From Orrella daihaiensis (GTDB lineage Bacteria > Pseudomonadota > Gammaproteobacteria > Burkholderiales > Burkholderiaceae_B), in contig NZ_CP063982.1 of the NCBI RefSeq assembly GCF_022811525.1, forward strand, positions 496,001 through 560,000: DNA of 64,000 nucleotides, written 5' to 3'. The position numbers were made by a program, and so were the translations under genes. This document shows positions 16,713-25,022 of this stretch, in pieces (the stretch's first letter is position 1; each line of letters starts with the position of its first letter). The notes beneath the pieces are model-generated. The model saw only the letters and a list, made by a program, of their open reading frames with translations, was not told the origin of the DNA and did no database searches.

Positions 16713-17380
16713 GCGTTTGACTGTCTCTGCAGGATGTTAAGAAATTCATCGACGAAAGTCTCAAAATGAATCGCCAGACGATCAATGTCGTTGGTGTAGC
16801 GGTTGTACGCGACTACCGCCGGTATGGCAGCAAACAAGCCAATCGCCGTGGCGATCAACGCTTCTGCGATACCGGGCGCGACAGCAGCAAGGGTGGCTTG
16901 TTCAGCACCAGCCAACCCCAGAAACGAATGCATGATCCCCCAAACGGTACCAAGCAGACCGATATAAGGGCTAACGGATCCGGCCGAAGCAAGAAACCCC
17001 AGGTTGGTTTCCAGATCATCGATTTCACGTTGGAAGGCGGCACGCATAGCCCTACGCGCCCCATCTACTGCATTGGTGGTGCGGTGAGCTTTGATGAACT
17101 CGGTCATGCCCGCATCGAAGATTCGAGCCAACGCACCGTGCTCGCTGCGACGTTTAGTGACAGTCTGGTGTAGTGAAGCGAGATCGCCGCCCGACCAAAA
17201 ATCATCTTCGAAGTTTTGGGTTTGGGCTTGAGCTCTTTTGAGGGCAGAGCGCTTGGAAAAAATAAATGTCCATGACACGACAGAGATCAAAACCAGCAAG
17301 AGCATGATGATCTGGACAGGCAGGGTTGCCTGCAGGATCAGGGTAGTGATCGACATGTCTATTGGGGTGCCTGGCTGCAT
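16709..17380 (-). CDS. tolQ: Tol-Pal protein TolQ
   Basis: TolQ is the polytopic ring of the TolQR motor. The 223-residue protein has three membrane segments: IIMLLLVLISVVSWTFIFS near the N-terminus, and a pair at about 130-200 containing YIGLLGTVWGIMHSFLGL and EALIATAIGLFAAIPAVVAYN, which include the conserved channel Thr residues. The start used is the ATG at 17380, preceded by a weak AAGAGA; an internal ATG at 17356 (MSITTLI) is also possible. It begins 3 bases after ybgC. Confidence 0.95.
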   Translation of the reverse strand: MQPGTPIDMSITTLILQATLPVQIIMLLLVLISVVSWTFIFSKRSALKRAQAQTQNFEDDFWSGGDLASLHQTVTKRRSEHGALARIFDAGMTEFIKAHRTTNAVDGARRAMRAAFQREIDDLETNLGFLASAGSVSPYIGLLGTVWGIMHSFLGLAGAEQATLAAVAPGIAEALIATAIGLFAAIPAVVAYNRYTNDIDRLAIHFETFVDEFLNILQRQSNA

Positions 17381-17383
17381 ACG

Positions 17384-17824
17384 TTATCTCTTGTCCAAGT
17401 TCAGGATTCTGTTTAGCAAGGTTTCAGGCAGTGCTGCCGGTTTGAGGCAACTCAGTCTGACACACCCTACGCGTATCTCACCGTGCGCAATAACATGGTT
17501 TGCAAGTACAACACGCTGAGCGAAGTTTAACGAAGCACGGCCAGCTTGTGTGACAGTTGTTTGCACGATGAGATGATCATCGAGCCTCGCCGGCGCGCAA
17601 TATTTGATGTCAAGTCCAGCGACCACAAATCCAATATCGCTTTCTTGTGCCAGTTTTTGTTGTTCCACACCGAGCTCACGTAGCCACTCAGTACGTGCTC
17701 TTTCCATAAATTTCAAATAGTTAGCGTAGAACACCACTCCTCCGGCGTCGGTGTCTTCGTAATAGACGCGTACCGGCCAGTGGTGTGCTTGATCCCAAGC
17801 TATTGCAGCTTTCATGACAGGCAT
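17384..17824 (-). CDS. ybgC: Acyl-CoA thioesterase YbgC
   Basis: YbgC is a hotdog-fold thioesterase that usually heads the tol-pal operon. The 146-residue protein has the catalytic signature YYEDTDAGGVVFYANYLKFMERARTEW, where the first Asp of DTDAGG is the active-site residue, followed by DIKYCAPARLDDHL and the strand CVRL. The start at 17824 lies 2 bases after the proS stop; a second ATG at 17815 is also possible. The near-zero spacing suggests co-transcription with proS. Confidence 0.94.
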   Translation of the reverse strand: MPVMKAAIAWDQAHHWPVRVYYEDTDAGGVVFYANYLKFMERARTEWLRELGVEQQKLAQESDIGFVVAGLDIKYCAPARLDDHLIVQTTVTQAGRASLNFAQRVVLANHVIAHGEIRVGCVRLSCLKPAALPETLLNRILNLDKR

Positions 17825-17826
17825 TA

Positions 17827-19566
17827 TTATGTGACTCGACTACTCAGTTTGGCTGCTACTCTGGCCACCACATCCGGCAAATCCACGAGTTCAGCGTTGC
17901 TCTCGCGCCTTCCAAGCACCTCCACTTGTCCGTTGGCCAACCCACGATCGCCCACGGTGATTCGAATCGGAACGCCGATGAGCTCCCATTCGGCAAACAT
18001 GACGCCAGGACGCAAATCACGATCGTCCAGGATTACGTCAACACCTTGAGATTTCAGTTCTTCGTATAGCTTCGTCGCTGTCTCACGAACCGCATCGCTT
18101 TTGCCCCAGCCTAAACCGCAAACGGCGACTTCGAACGGTGCGATCGCTCTGGGCCAGATGATGCCGCGCTCATCGTGGTTTTGTTCGATCGCTGCACCAA
18201 CGATGCGAGTGACTCCGATGCCATAGCAACCCATTTCCATGAATGCGGGTTTGCCAGTCTCGTCGAGATAGGTAGCCTTGAGTGCTTCTGAGTATTTTGT
18301 GCCGAGGTAAAACACGTGGCCAACTTCGATACCTCGTTGGATATTCAATACGCCTTTGCCATCCGGGGTCGGGTCACCGGCAACCACGTTTCGGATATCG
18401 GCCACCAGCAAGGGCTCAGGCAGATCACGACCCCAGTTCACGCCTTGTAAGTGGTAAGGCGCTTCGTTGGCGCCACAGACGAAATCATTCATGTTTGCGA
18501 CTGTCAAATCGGCAATGACCTTAACGCGATCATCTAGTCCGACTGGTCCAAGATATCCGGGTGGCGATCCAAAATGTTCTTTGATCTCATCCTCGGTTGC
18601 GAATCTGAACCCTTCCTCAAAGCCAGCTAACTTGCCAACCTTGATCTCGTTTAGATCATGGTCTCCACGCAGTAACAACAACCAGATTTGTGGGTCGCTG
18701 TCGGCCGGTTCGGTTGCCAACACGATTGATTTGACAGTGCGGCTCAGATCAATTGAAAGCAGGTTTTTGACCTCTTCACACGTCGCCGCACCCGGTGTGT
18801 GTACTTTGCACAGATCTTGGCCGGCTGCTGCTCGCTTCTCAATCAGACAGGGTGCGGCCGCTAGTTCAATATTGGCTGCATAGTCGGTGCGTGGATCGTA
18901 AACGATTAGATCCTCTCCGATGTCTGCAATGACCTGAAACTCGTGGCTTGAAGATCCCCCAATGGAGCCCGTATCTGCGGCCACAGCCCTGAAATTCAGT
19001 CCCAGGCGAGTAAAAATCTTGTGGTACGCATCAAACATTGCCTGATAGCTCTGCATGGCACCATCTACGTCTCGATCAAAAGAATATGCGTCTTTCATGG
19101 TGAACTCACGGCCACGCATGACGCCAAATCTTGGACGACGTTCGTCACGGAACTTTGTCTGAATATGATAGAAATTCACTGGCAGTTGACGCCAGCTTTT
19201 TATTTCGTTTCGCGCGATGTCAGTAATGACTTCTTCGGATGTTGGCTGCAGTATGAAGTCGCGCCCATGGCGATCTTTGATCCGTAAAAGTTCTGGCCCA
19301 TATTTTTCCCAGCGCCCAGACTCCTGCCAGAGTTCAGCAGGTTGCACCACGGGCATCAGCAGTTCGAGTGCCCCAGCGGCGTTCATTTCCTCGCGGATGA
19401 TGTTCTCGATCTTGCGTATGGTGCGCAGGCCAAGCGGCATGTAGTTGTAGATGCCACCAGCGAGTTTACGGATCATGCCAGCGCGGATCATGAGTTGATG
19501 ACTGGCGATTTCCGCGTCGTTAGGTGCTTCTTTAATGGTGCTGATGTGAAAGGCAGAGGCTCGCAT
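17827..19566 (-). CDS. proS: Prolyl-tRNA synthetase (bacterial type)
   Basis: ProS charges tRNA-Pro. The 579-residue enzyme is of the bacterial class II type with an editing (INS) domain between motifs 2 and 3. It starts MRASAFHISTIKEAPNDAE, shows GIYNYMPLGLRTIRKIE, motif 2 FRDERRPRFGVMRGREFTMKDAYSFD, the INS domain at about 220-405, and motif 3 GCYGIGVTRIVGAAIEQ, then the C-terminal anticodon-binding domain (VILDDRDLRPGVMFAEWELIG). It is divergent from rppH and heads a likely transcript running into ybgC and tolQ. Confidence 0.98.
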   Translation of the reverse strand: MRASAFHISTIKEAPNDAEIASHQLMIRAGMIRKLAGGIYNYMPLGLRTIRKIENIIREEMNAAGALELLMPVVQPAELWQESGRWEKYGPELLRIKDRHGRDFILQPTSEEVITDIARNEIKSWRQLPVNFYHIQTKFRDERRPRFGVMRGREFTMKDAYSFDRDVDGAMQSYQAMFDAYHKIFTRLGLNFRAVAADTGSIGGSSSHEFQVIADIGEDLIVYDPRTDYAANIELAAAPCLIEKRAAAGQDLCKVHTPGAATCEEVKNLLSIDLSRTVKSIVLATEPADSDPQIWLLLLRGDHDLNEIKVGKLAGFEEGFRFATEDEIKEHFGSPPGYLGPVGLDDRVKVIADLTVANMNDFVCGANEAPYHLQGVNWGRDLPEPLLVADIRNVVAGDPTPDGKGVLNIQRGIEVGHVFYLGTKYSEALKATYLDETGKPAFMEMGCYGIGVTRIVGAAIEQNHDERGIIWPRAIAPFEVAVCGLGWGKSDAVRETATKLYEELKSQGVDVILDDRDLRPGVMFAEWELIGVPIRITVGDRGLANGQVEVLGRRESNAELVDLPDVVARVAAKLSSRVT

Positions 19567-19611
19567 GGGGGGTATAGGGGTTATTTGGTAGGGTGAATCG
19601 GAAACACTTCG

Positions 19612-19617
19612 TATAAT
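19612..19617 (+). promoter_or_regulatory. Probable -10 element before rppH
   Basis: A perfect TATAAT sits 36 bases before the rppH ATG in the 86-base gap shared with divergent proS. No convincing -35 is at the right distance, so this is a weak call. Confidence 0.4.
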
Positions 19618-19652
19618 CTAAACCAATTGTATTGAATTCAACGGGTGCGGCG

Positions 19653-20207
19653 ATGCTGGATAGGGAGGGTTACCGCCCCAATGTCGGCATTATCCTGGTC
19701 AACCAAAAAAACCAGGTGTTCTGGGGCAAGCGGGTTAGGGAACATGCATGGCAGTTTCCGCAGGGCGGAATAAAGCACGGTGAAAGCCCAGTGCAGGCTA
19801 TGTTTCGTGAGTTGCATGAGGAGGTCGGGTTAAAGCCTGAGCACGTCCGTATTCTAGGGCGTACACGTGACTGGCTGCGATACGACGTGCCGGATCATTT
19901 CATTCGTCGTGAGTCTCGCGGACATTATCGTGGCCAAAAGCAGATATGGTTTCTGTTGCGCCTGGTCGGGCGAGATTGTGATGTCAGTTTGCGCGCCACG
20001 TCCCACCCCGAATTCGATGCTTGGCGCTGGTGTCACTACTGGGTGTCTCTTGATTCAGTGATCGAATTCAAGCGCGAGGTATACCAGCAGGCGCTGCACG
20101 AGTTATCACCCCTATTATTTCGCCCGCGTGGCAATCGCGTCCGTGGCAGGACGCGACGAGCCAGCGGTATTGATATTGAGTTAACGCAGTCTTTTGATCA
20201 GGCTTGA
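19653..20207 (+). CDS. rppH: RNA pyrophosphohydrolase RppH
   Basis: RppH removes pyrophosphate from 5'-triphosphate mRNA and so starts RNase E dependent decay. The 184-residue Nudix protein starts MLDREGYRPNVGIILVN; the Nudix box is GGIKHGESPVQAMFRELHEEVGL with the REXXEE metal-binding core. The family ending shows the basic C-terminal tail RGNRVRGRTRR. The ATG at 19653 gives the family N-terminus; a TTG at 19632 would add seven atypical residues. The last 27 bases overlap the end of the convergent dehydrogenase gene. Confidence 0.95.
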   Translation: MLDREGYRPNVGIILVNQKNQVFWGKRVREHAWQFPQGGIKHGESPVQAMFRELHEEVGLKPEHVRILGRTRDWLRYDVPDHFIRRESRGHYRGQKQIWFLLRLVGRDCDVSLRATSHPEFDAWRWCHYWVSLDSVIEFKREVYQQALHELSPLLFRPRGNRVRGRTRRASGIDIELTQSFDQA

Positions 20208-21089
20208 AGTATCCCAGCGGTTGCCGCCTAGCTTCTGCACGTCAGCGTAGAACTGATCAACTAATGCGGTCACGGGTACTCGTGCACCGTTGCGGCGGGC
20301 TTCATCCATCACCAGGCTGAGGTCTTTGCGCATCCAGTCAACTGCGAACCCGAAGTCAAATTTGTCATCCACCATGGTGGTGCCGCGATTGTCCATTTGC
20401 CAGCTCTGCGCGGCGCCCTTGTTAATGACGTCTAACACCAGCTTCATGTCCAGTCCCGCAGCTTGACCAAATGCGATCCCTTCAGATAATCCCTGCACCA
20501 AGCCAGCGATGCAGATCTGGTTAACCATCTTGGCGAGCTGGCCTGCACCCGTGTCGCCCACAAGTGTGACTGCCTTTGAATAGTGCATGGCCAGCGGCTT
20601 GATGTGATTGAAGGTATTGGTCTCACCCCCGCACATCACTGTCAGCGCGCCATTGACAGCCCCGGCCTGGCCGCCCGAGACGGGCGCGTCAATAAAGCCT
20701 AGCTGATGTTGTTTGGCGACCTCGGCCAGTTCACGTGCAACATTTGCCGATGCGGTCGTGTGATCGACAAATACGCTGCCGGCGCTCATCCCCGCGAAGG
20801 CGCCGTCATCACCAAGCACAACGCTTCTAAGGTCATCATCGTTGCCAACACAACAAAAAACAATGGCTGCGCCATTGGCAGCCTCGCGGGGTGTTGTCGC
20901 ATATTTGCCACCAAATTCCGCCACCCAGGCTTTGGCTTTAGCTTCAGTGCGGTTGTACACAGTGACCTGATGACCTGCCTTGGCTAGATGTCCGGCCATG
21001 GGTAGTCCCATCACGCCAAGGCCAAGAAAGGCGATCTTTTGCGGGGCGAGCTGCTCGTACTCGCGTGCTTGAATGCTGGAAGTGCTCAT
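20181..21089 (-). CDS. NAD(P)-dependent beta-hydroxyacid dehydrogenase (3-hydroxyisobutyrate dehydrogenase family)
   Basis: A 302-residue oxidoreductase of the 3-hydroxyisobutyrate dehydrogenase and tartronate semialdehyde reductase family. It has the Rossmann motif FLGLGVMGLPMAGHLAKAGH at about 22-41, an NRT segment after beta-2 suggesting NADP use, the substrate loop DAPVSGGQAGA, and the catalytic lysine in GAGQLAKMVNQ. The substrate is not determined by sequence. The ATG at 21089 has a GAGGA ribosome binding site; 67 extra upstream codons are in frame but do not resemble the family. The 3' end overlaps rppH by 27 bases. Confidence 0.9.
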   Translation of the reverse strand: MSTSSIQAREYEQLAPQKIAFLGLGVMGLPMAGHLAKAGHQVTVYNRTEAKAKAWVAEFGGKYATTPREAANGAAIVFCCVGNDDDLRSVVLGDDGAFAGMSAGSVFVDHTTASANVARELAEVAKQHQLGFIDAPVSGGQAGAVNGALTVMCGGETNTFNHIKPLAMHYSKAVTLVGDTGAGQLAKMVNQICIAGLVQGLSEGIAFGQAAGLDMKLVLDVINKGAAQSWQMDNRGTTMVDDKFDFGFAVDWMRKDLSLVMDEARRNGARVPVTALVDQFYADVQKLGGNRWDTSSLIKRLR

Positions 21090-21188
21090 GATGTCGTCCT
21101 CAAAAAATATGGTGGCTTGAATTAGGTCGTGGATCAAGTGTACAAAAACAAATCTCACGGGTATCCCAATTTGATTTACGATTGCGAC

Positions 21189-21602
21189 ATGCTTGAAGAA
21201 CTTGACCTCCTTGCCAAACGAATCCAGAGACTCGTGTCTCGAGTGCAAACCTTGTCTGCTGAAGCGGACGATTTGCGCCGTCAGTTGCAATCTGTTTCGG
21301 CAGAGCGTGATGAGCTCACTCAGAAGTTACAAGTTGAGCAATCTCAGCAAGTCGAATTAAAGGAGTCGCTTGGTTCGGCTCAGACAGCGGTCCAACAGAC
21401 CAAAGCCCAGGCTCAGCAAGAGCGCGCGGCATTGCAGGGAACACTCGACTTGTTTCGGCAGGAGAATGAGGCGATGCAATCCTCGTTAAAAACCCGTGAG
21501 CAAGAGGTTCATCGTTTGCGCGAAGTTACCCAACAGGCTCGTCAGCGCATAGATGGCGTGCTTGAAAAATTACCGGGTGCCTTGTCTCAGGAGGCCAGTT
21601 AA
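21189..21602 (+). CDS. ZapB-like coiled-coil protein upstream of zapA
   Basis: A 137-residue, almost wholly helical protein without membrane segments. From about residue 3 to 125 it shows heptad-like runs of Leu, Glu, Gln and Arg (ELDLLAKRIQRLVSRVQTL, DDLRRQLQSVSAERDELTQKL), typical of a parallel coiled coil. Small coiled-coil proteins of this kind stand directly upstream of zapA in many Betaproteobacteria, and a role in Z-ring assembly like ZapB is inferred from size, fold and context only. The ATG at 21189 is chosen over an upstream in-frame start at 21129. Its stop shares one base with the zapA start (TAATG). Confidence 0.75.
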   Translation: MLEELDLLAKRIQRLVSRVQTLSAEADDLRRQLQSVSAERDELTQKLQVEQSQQVELKESLGSAQTAVQQTKAQAQQERAALQGTLDLFRQENEAMQSSLKTREQEVHRLREVTQQARQRIDGVLEKLPGALSQEAS

Positions 21603-21898
21603 TGGAAACGGTAAAAGCCAATATTCTTGGGCGAGACTACTCGCTGGCTTGTCCGCCTGAAGAGAAAGCCACACTCGAGGCTGCCGTGATGCACGTCGGC
21701 CAGCTCGCTGGCCGTATTCAAGGGTCAGGAAAAGTAAGCGGCAACGAGAAGATTGCCGTAATGGCTGCGATCCAAATCGCAGCCGAATTGCTTGTTGTCA
21801 AATCACCAGAAGGACCTCTCGGTAGTTTGTCTGTTGGTGATTTCAAGCGTAAGATTGAGGACATTAACGCAATGCTTGACACGGCCGATGCGCCGTAG
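21602..21898 (+). CDS. zapA: Cell division protein ZapA
   Basis: ZapA bundles FtsZ filaments and stabilises the Z-ring; ftsZ is at 52950. The 98-residue protein starts METVKANILGRDYSLACP, a form of the family opening (V.ILGR.Y.L.CP). It has the central helix with MHVGQLAGRIQ and NEKIAVMAAIQIAAELL, followed by a short C-terminal helix. Coupled by one shared base to the coiled-coil gene. The 6S RNA gene begins about a dozen bases after its stop. Confidence 0.93.
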   Translation: METVKANILGRDYSLACPPEEKATLEAAVMHVGQLAGRIQGSGKVSGNEKIAVMAAIQIAAELLVVKSPEGPLGSLSVGDFKRKIEDINAMLDTADAP

Positions 21899-21910
21899 CG
21901 TTGCTAACGG

Positions 21911-22094
21911 GTTGTCCCTGCGGTGTTCGTGACTTGACCATATAGTCTCTGAACCGATGCTTTTGGCATTTAGGTCGCTGGTTAGTCAGGTGGGAATGCA
22001 CGTCTCTAGTCAGATGAGCTCGAAGCCCGTCACGAGGCGACCGACCTTGAACCTAGGGTTCGAGATGCCGGTCTGGACGGCATTCGCGGGGCTT
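21911..22094 (+). ncRNA. ssrS: 6S RNA
   Basis: The 184-base stretch after zapA has the features of 6S RNA, which mimics an open promoter and sequesters sigma-70 RNA polymerase in slow growth. The 5' CCCTGCG (from 21916) can pair with CGCGGGG near 22085-22091 to close the rod. The conserved 3' arm CCTTGAACC-AGGGTTC lies at about 22044-22062, and GATGCCGGTCTGGACGGCAT follows. The position directly after zapA is the conserved one. Ends are approximate; the 3' end abuts the end of lgt on the other strand. Confidence 0.87.
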
Positions 22095-22904
22095 TTATTT
22101 GTTGTTTGATTTGATGATTGCTGTCCTGTCGGCTTTGCTCGAAGACCAGTAAAGCCAAGCACCTGCCAGCACCATGGGTATACAAAGCCATTGGCCCATG
22201 CTCAGGTTTGCCCATAACAACCCTAAGAAAGCGTCTGGCTCACGACCAAATTCCGCCATAAAGCGTAAGACCCCATATCCCATTAGAAAGAGTGCACTGA
22301 CTTGCCCGGTCATGCGGGGCTTGCTGGCAAACCACCACACAATCAAAAATAACAGCAGCCCTTCAAGTGCAAATTGGTAGAGTTGGGAGGGGTGGCGCGC
22401 TATGCCATCTTGCGCACCGGGAAACACCATTGCCCAAGGAAGGTCGGTGGGTCTGCCCCACAGCTCGCCATTAATGAAGTTGCCTAATCTGCCGGCTGCT
22501 AGCCCGAGTGGTACGAGCGGTGCAACCAAGTCACCGAGCTCTAAAAAACTGTATTGTTTGCGCTTGGCGAAAAGCCAAAGGCTGATCACAACACCCAGCA
22601 ATCCGCCATGAAACGACATGCCACCTTGCCACAAAAACAAAATCTCCAGTGGATGTTGGAGATAGTAGCCAGGTTGGTAAAAAAGTGTGTAGCCCAGTCG
22701 CCCGCCAAGGATTGCACCTAACATGGCCAAAAATAGCATGTCCTCGAAATCGACTAGCGACACGCGCGTCAGTCCCTGCTTGACGCGCCATCGCCCTAGC
22801 AGCCATGCGCTGCTGAAGCCAACCAGGTACATCAGACCATACCAGTGCACGGCAAGCGGCCCGATTTCAAACGCGACGGGATCAATTTGGGGATAAGCCA
22901 GCAT
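22095..22904 (-). CDS. lgt: Prolipoprotein diacylglyceryl transferase
   Basis: Lgt transfers diacylglycerol from phosphatidylglycerol to the lipobox cysteine of prolipoproteins such as Pal. The 269-residue inner-membrane protein has seven or so hydrophobic segments. Seen are ALGRWRVKQ after the first helices, GGMSFHGGLLG with the essential His, and the Lgt signature GRLGNFINGELWGRPT with the essential Arg. It begins YPQIDPVAFEIGPLAVHWYGLMY, the usual N-terminus. Transcribed toward, and ending at, the 3' end of 6S RNA. Confidence 0.96.
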   Translation of the reverse strand: MLAYPQIDPVAFEIGPLAVHWYGLMYLVGFSSAWLLGRWRVKQGLTRVSLVDFEDMLFLAMLGAILGGRLGYTLFYQPGYYLQHPLEILFLWQGGMSFHGGLLGVVISLWLFAKRKQYSFLELGDLVAPLVPLGLAAGRLGNFINGELWGRPTDLPWAMVFPGAQDGIARHPSQLYQFALEGLLLFLIVWWFASKPRMTGQVSALFLMGYGVLRFMAEFGREPDAFLGLLWANLSMGQWLCIPMVLAGAWLYWSSSKADRTAIIKSNNK

Positions 22905-22988
22905 GAAATAGGTGTTTTGTGCAAAGATGTTTCATAATAACCGCTGAAATTTTCAGGTTCGTTTTAATTATTTGCCGGAAGCAGACAC

Positions 22989-24674
22989 ATGTCCAAATTT
23001 GAACGTTCAAGCCACATTACTGAAGGCGTAACACGCGCTCCCAATCGTTCCATGTATTACGGCATGGGATACAAAGAAAGCGATTTCGAAAATCCGATGA
23101 TTGGCGTGGCGAATGGTCATTCCACGATTACGCCTTGCAATAGCGGCTTGCAGCCGCTTGCCGATGCGGCTGTTGATGCGGTTCGTGCTGCCAAGGGAAA
23201 TCCGCAGGTGTTTGGTGTGCCAACCATCTCAGATGGGATGTCGATGGGCACAGAAGGCATGAAGTTCTCCCTGGCGTCGCGAGAAGTGATTGCTGATTGT
23301 GTCGAAACTGCGGTGCAGGGGCAGTGGATGGACGGGGTGGTTGTGATTGGCGGCTGTGACAAAAACATGCCGGGTGGCATGATCGGTATCGCTCGTTGCA
23401 ATGTGCCTGCGATTTATGTGTATGGCGGCACCATCAAGCCAGGTCATTACAAGGGCAAGGACCTGAATATCGTATCGGTGTTCGAAGCGGTGGGCGAGTA
23501 CACCATGAAGCGCATGAGTGCTGAGGATTTCAAGGCGATTGAGCAAAAAGCCATTCCTGGCTCGGGCTCATGTGGTGGTATGTACACCGCAAATACGATG
23601 AGCTCCTCATTTGAGGCAATGGGAATGAGTCTGCCCTATTCATCCACGGCAGCCAATGAAGATGATGAGGCAGTGGAAAATGCCAGAAAAGCGGCCACCG
23701 TTTTGGTGGAAGCGGTTCGTGCCAACCGTAAGCCGCGAGACATCATCACCAAGAAATCAATTGAGAACGCGGTATCGGTCATTATGGCGATTGGTGGTTC
23801 AACCAACGCTGTGCTGCATTACCTCGCCATTGCGCATGCGGCTGAAGTGCCATGGACGATTGATGACTTTGAGCGCATTCGCAAGAAGGTGCCGGTCATC
23901 TGCGACTTAAAGCCATCAGGCAAGTATCTGACTGTAGATTTGCATCGTGCGGGCGGCATTCCGCAGGTAATGAAGATTTTGCTTAACGCTGGGTTGCTCC
24001 ACGGTGACTGTATGACCATTACTGGCCAGACGATTGCTGAAGTACTGAAGGATGTGCCAGATGCGCCACCTGCTGATCAAGATGTGATCCGTCCCATTGA
24101 CAAAGCGCTGTACAACCATGGCCATTTGGCCATTTTGAAAGGTAACTTAGCCACAGAGGGCGCGGTTGCAAAAATTACGGGTCTGAAAAATCCCGTCATT
24201 ACGGGTCCGGCTCGCGTGTTTGACTCTGAGGACTTGGCGATGGCTGCCATCATGGATCAAAAAATCAAGCCAGGCGATGTAGTGGTGATCCGTTATGAAG
24301 GTCCCAAAGGTGGTCCGGGTATGCGCGAGATGTTGGCGCCTACCTCAGCTTTGATCGGTCAGGGCCTCGGGGAGAGTGTTGGGCTTATCACTGATGGCCG
24401 GTTCTCTGGCGGCACTTGGGGGATGGTGGTCGGTCATGTCGCACCAGAGGCGTTTGTGGGCGGCACCATCGGTCTGATTCAGGAGGGTGACTCCATTACG
24501 ATCGATGCGCATCAGTTATTGCTGCAATTGAACGTACCCGATGAAGAAATTGAGCGACGTCGCCAGAATTGGAAACAACCAGCACCTCGCTACACGCGTG
24601 GTGTGCTTGGCAAAATTGCGAAATTGGCTAGCAGTGCTAGTAAAGGCGCGGTGACTGATGCGTTTGAAGACTAA
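22989..24674 (+). CDS. ilvD: Dihydroxy-acid dehydratase
   Basis: IlvD dehydrates 2,3-dihydroxy-3-methylbutanoate and its homologue in valine and isoleucine synthesis, using an iron-sulfur cluster. The 561-residue protein has the cluster cysteines in TPCNSG, GGCDKNMPGGM and GSGSCGGMYTANTMSS, then GGSTNAVLH and GRFSGGTWGMVVGHVAPEA. It is of the shorter bacterial type. A CATAAT-like -10 lies at 22933. The last 17 bases overlap the next gene, a cytochrome c. Confidence 0.97.
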   Translation: MSKFERSSHITEGVTRAPNRSMYYGMGYKESDFENPMIGVANGHSTITPCNSGLQPLADAAVDAVRAAKGNPQVFGVPTISDGMSMGTEGMKFSLASREVIADCVETAVQGQWMDGVVVIGGCDKNMPGGMIGIARCNVPAIYVYGGTIKPGHYKGKDLNIVSVFEAVGEYTMKRMSAEDFKAIEQKAIPGSGSCGGMYTANTMSSSFEAMGMSLPYSSTAANEDDEAVENARKAATVLVEAVRANRKPRDIITKKSIENAVSVIMAIGGSTNAVLHYLAIAHAAEVPWTIDDFERIRKKVPVICDLKPSGKYLTVDLHRAGGIPQVMKILLNAGLLHGDCMTITGQTIAEVLKDVPDAPPADQDVIRPIDKALYNHGHLAILKGNLATEGAVAKITGLKNPVITGPARVFDSEDLAMAAIMDQKIKPGDVVVIRYEGPKGGPGMREMLAPTSALIGQGLGESVGLITDGRFSGGTWGMVVGHVAPEAFVGGTIGLIQEGDSITIDAHQLLLQLNVPDEEIERRRQNWKQPAPRYTRGVLGKIAKLASSASKGAVTDAFED

Positions 24675-25005
24675 TCTCTTATCGAGCCTGTTTGCTTTGA
24701 TGCCGCTCACTGTTAGCGCTAGTGAGGCCTTGACGTTTGAGCAGGGTAACCAGTTGATGCGTGAAAAGATGTGTCTTGGTTGTCATCAGATTGATAAAAA
24801 ACGGGTCGGGCCAGCCTTTGTCGATATCGCCAACCGCTACGGAGGTGACAGCGATGCGGCGATGCCGATGCTCTTGAACGTTATCAAGAATGGTGGTCGT
24901 GGCAAATGGGGTGCTGTGCCAATGCCGGCTCAGACCCAAGTGTCTGACGAACAAGCCCGCGACATGGTGTTGTTTATTTTGAGCTTGCAACAAAAGCCTC
25001 AATAG
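24658..25005 (+). CDS. Small class I cytochrome c (c551/c8 type)
   Basis: A 115-residue secreted cytochrome. It has a cleavable signal peptide (about 1-21, ending TVSA), one haem-binding CLGCH near residue 39-43, KRVGPAFVDIANRY, and a distal methionine in GAVPMPAQTQVSD, the pattern of cytochrome c551 and c8 electron carriers in the periplasm. The start lies within the last codons of ilvD in another frame, so translation is probably coupled, although no functional link to branched-chain amino acids is known. The partner oxidase is unknown. Confidence 0.88.
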   Translation: MRLKTNLLSSLFALMPLTVSASEALTFEQGNQLMREKMCLGCHQIDKKRVGPAFVDIANRYGGDSDAAMPMLLNVIKNGGRGKWGAVPMPAQTQVSDEQARDMVLFILSLQQKPQ

Positions 25006-25022
25006 CATTTCGGGAGGTGTAG

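Noticed and set aside
22943..22955. CTGAAATTTTCAG palindrome before ilvD
   Set aside because: Short and A/T-rich; no regulator can be assigned and the promoter itself is unclear.
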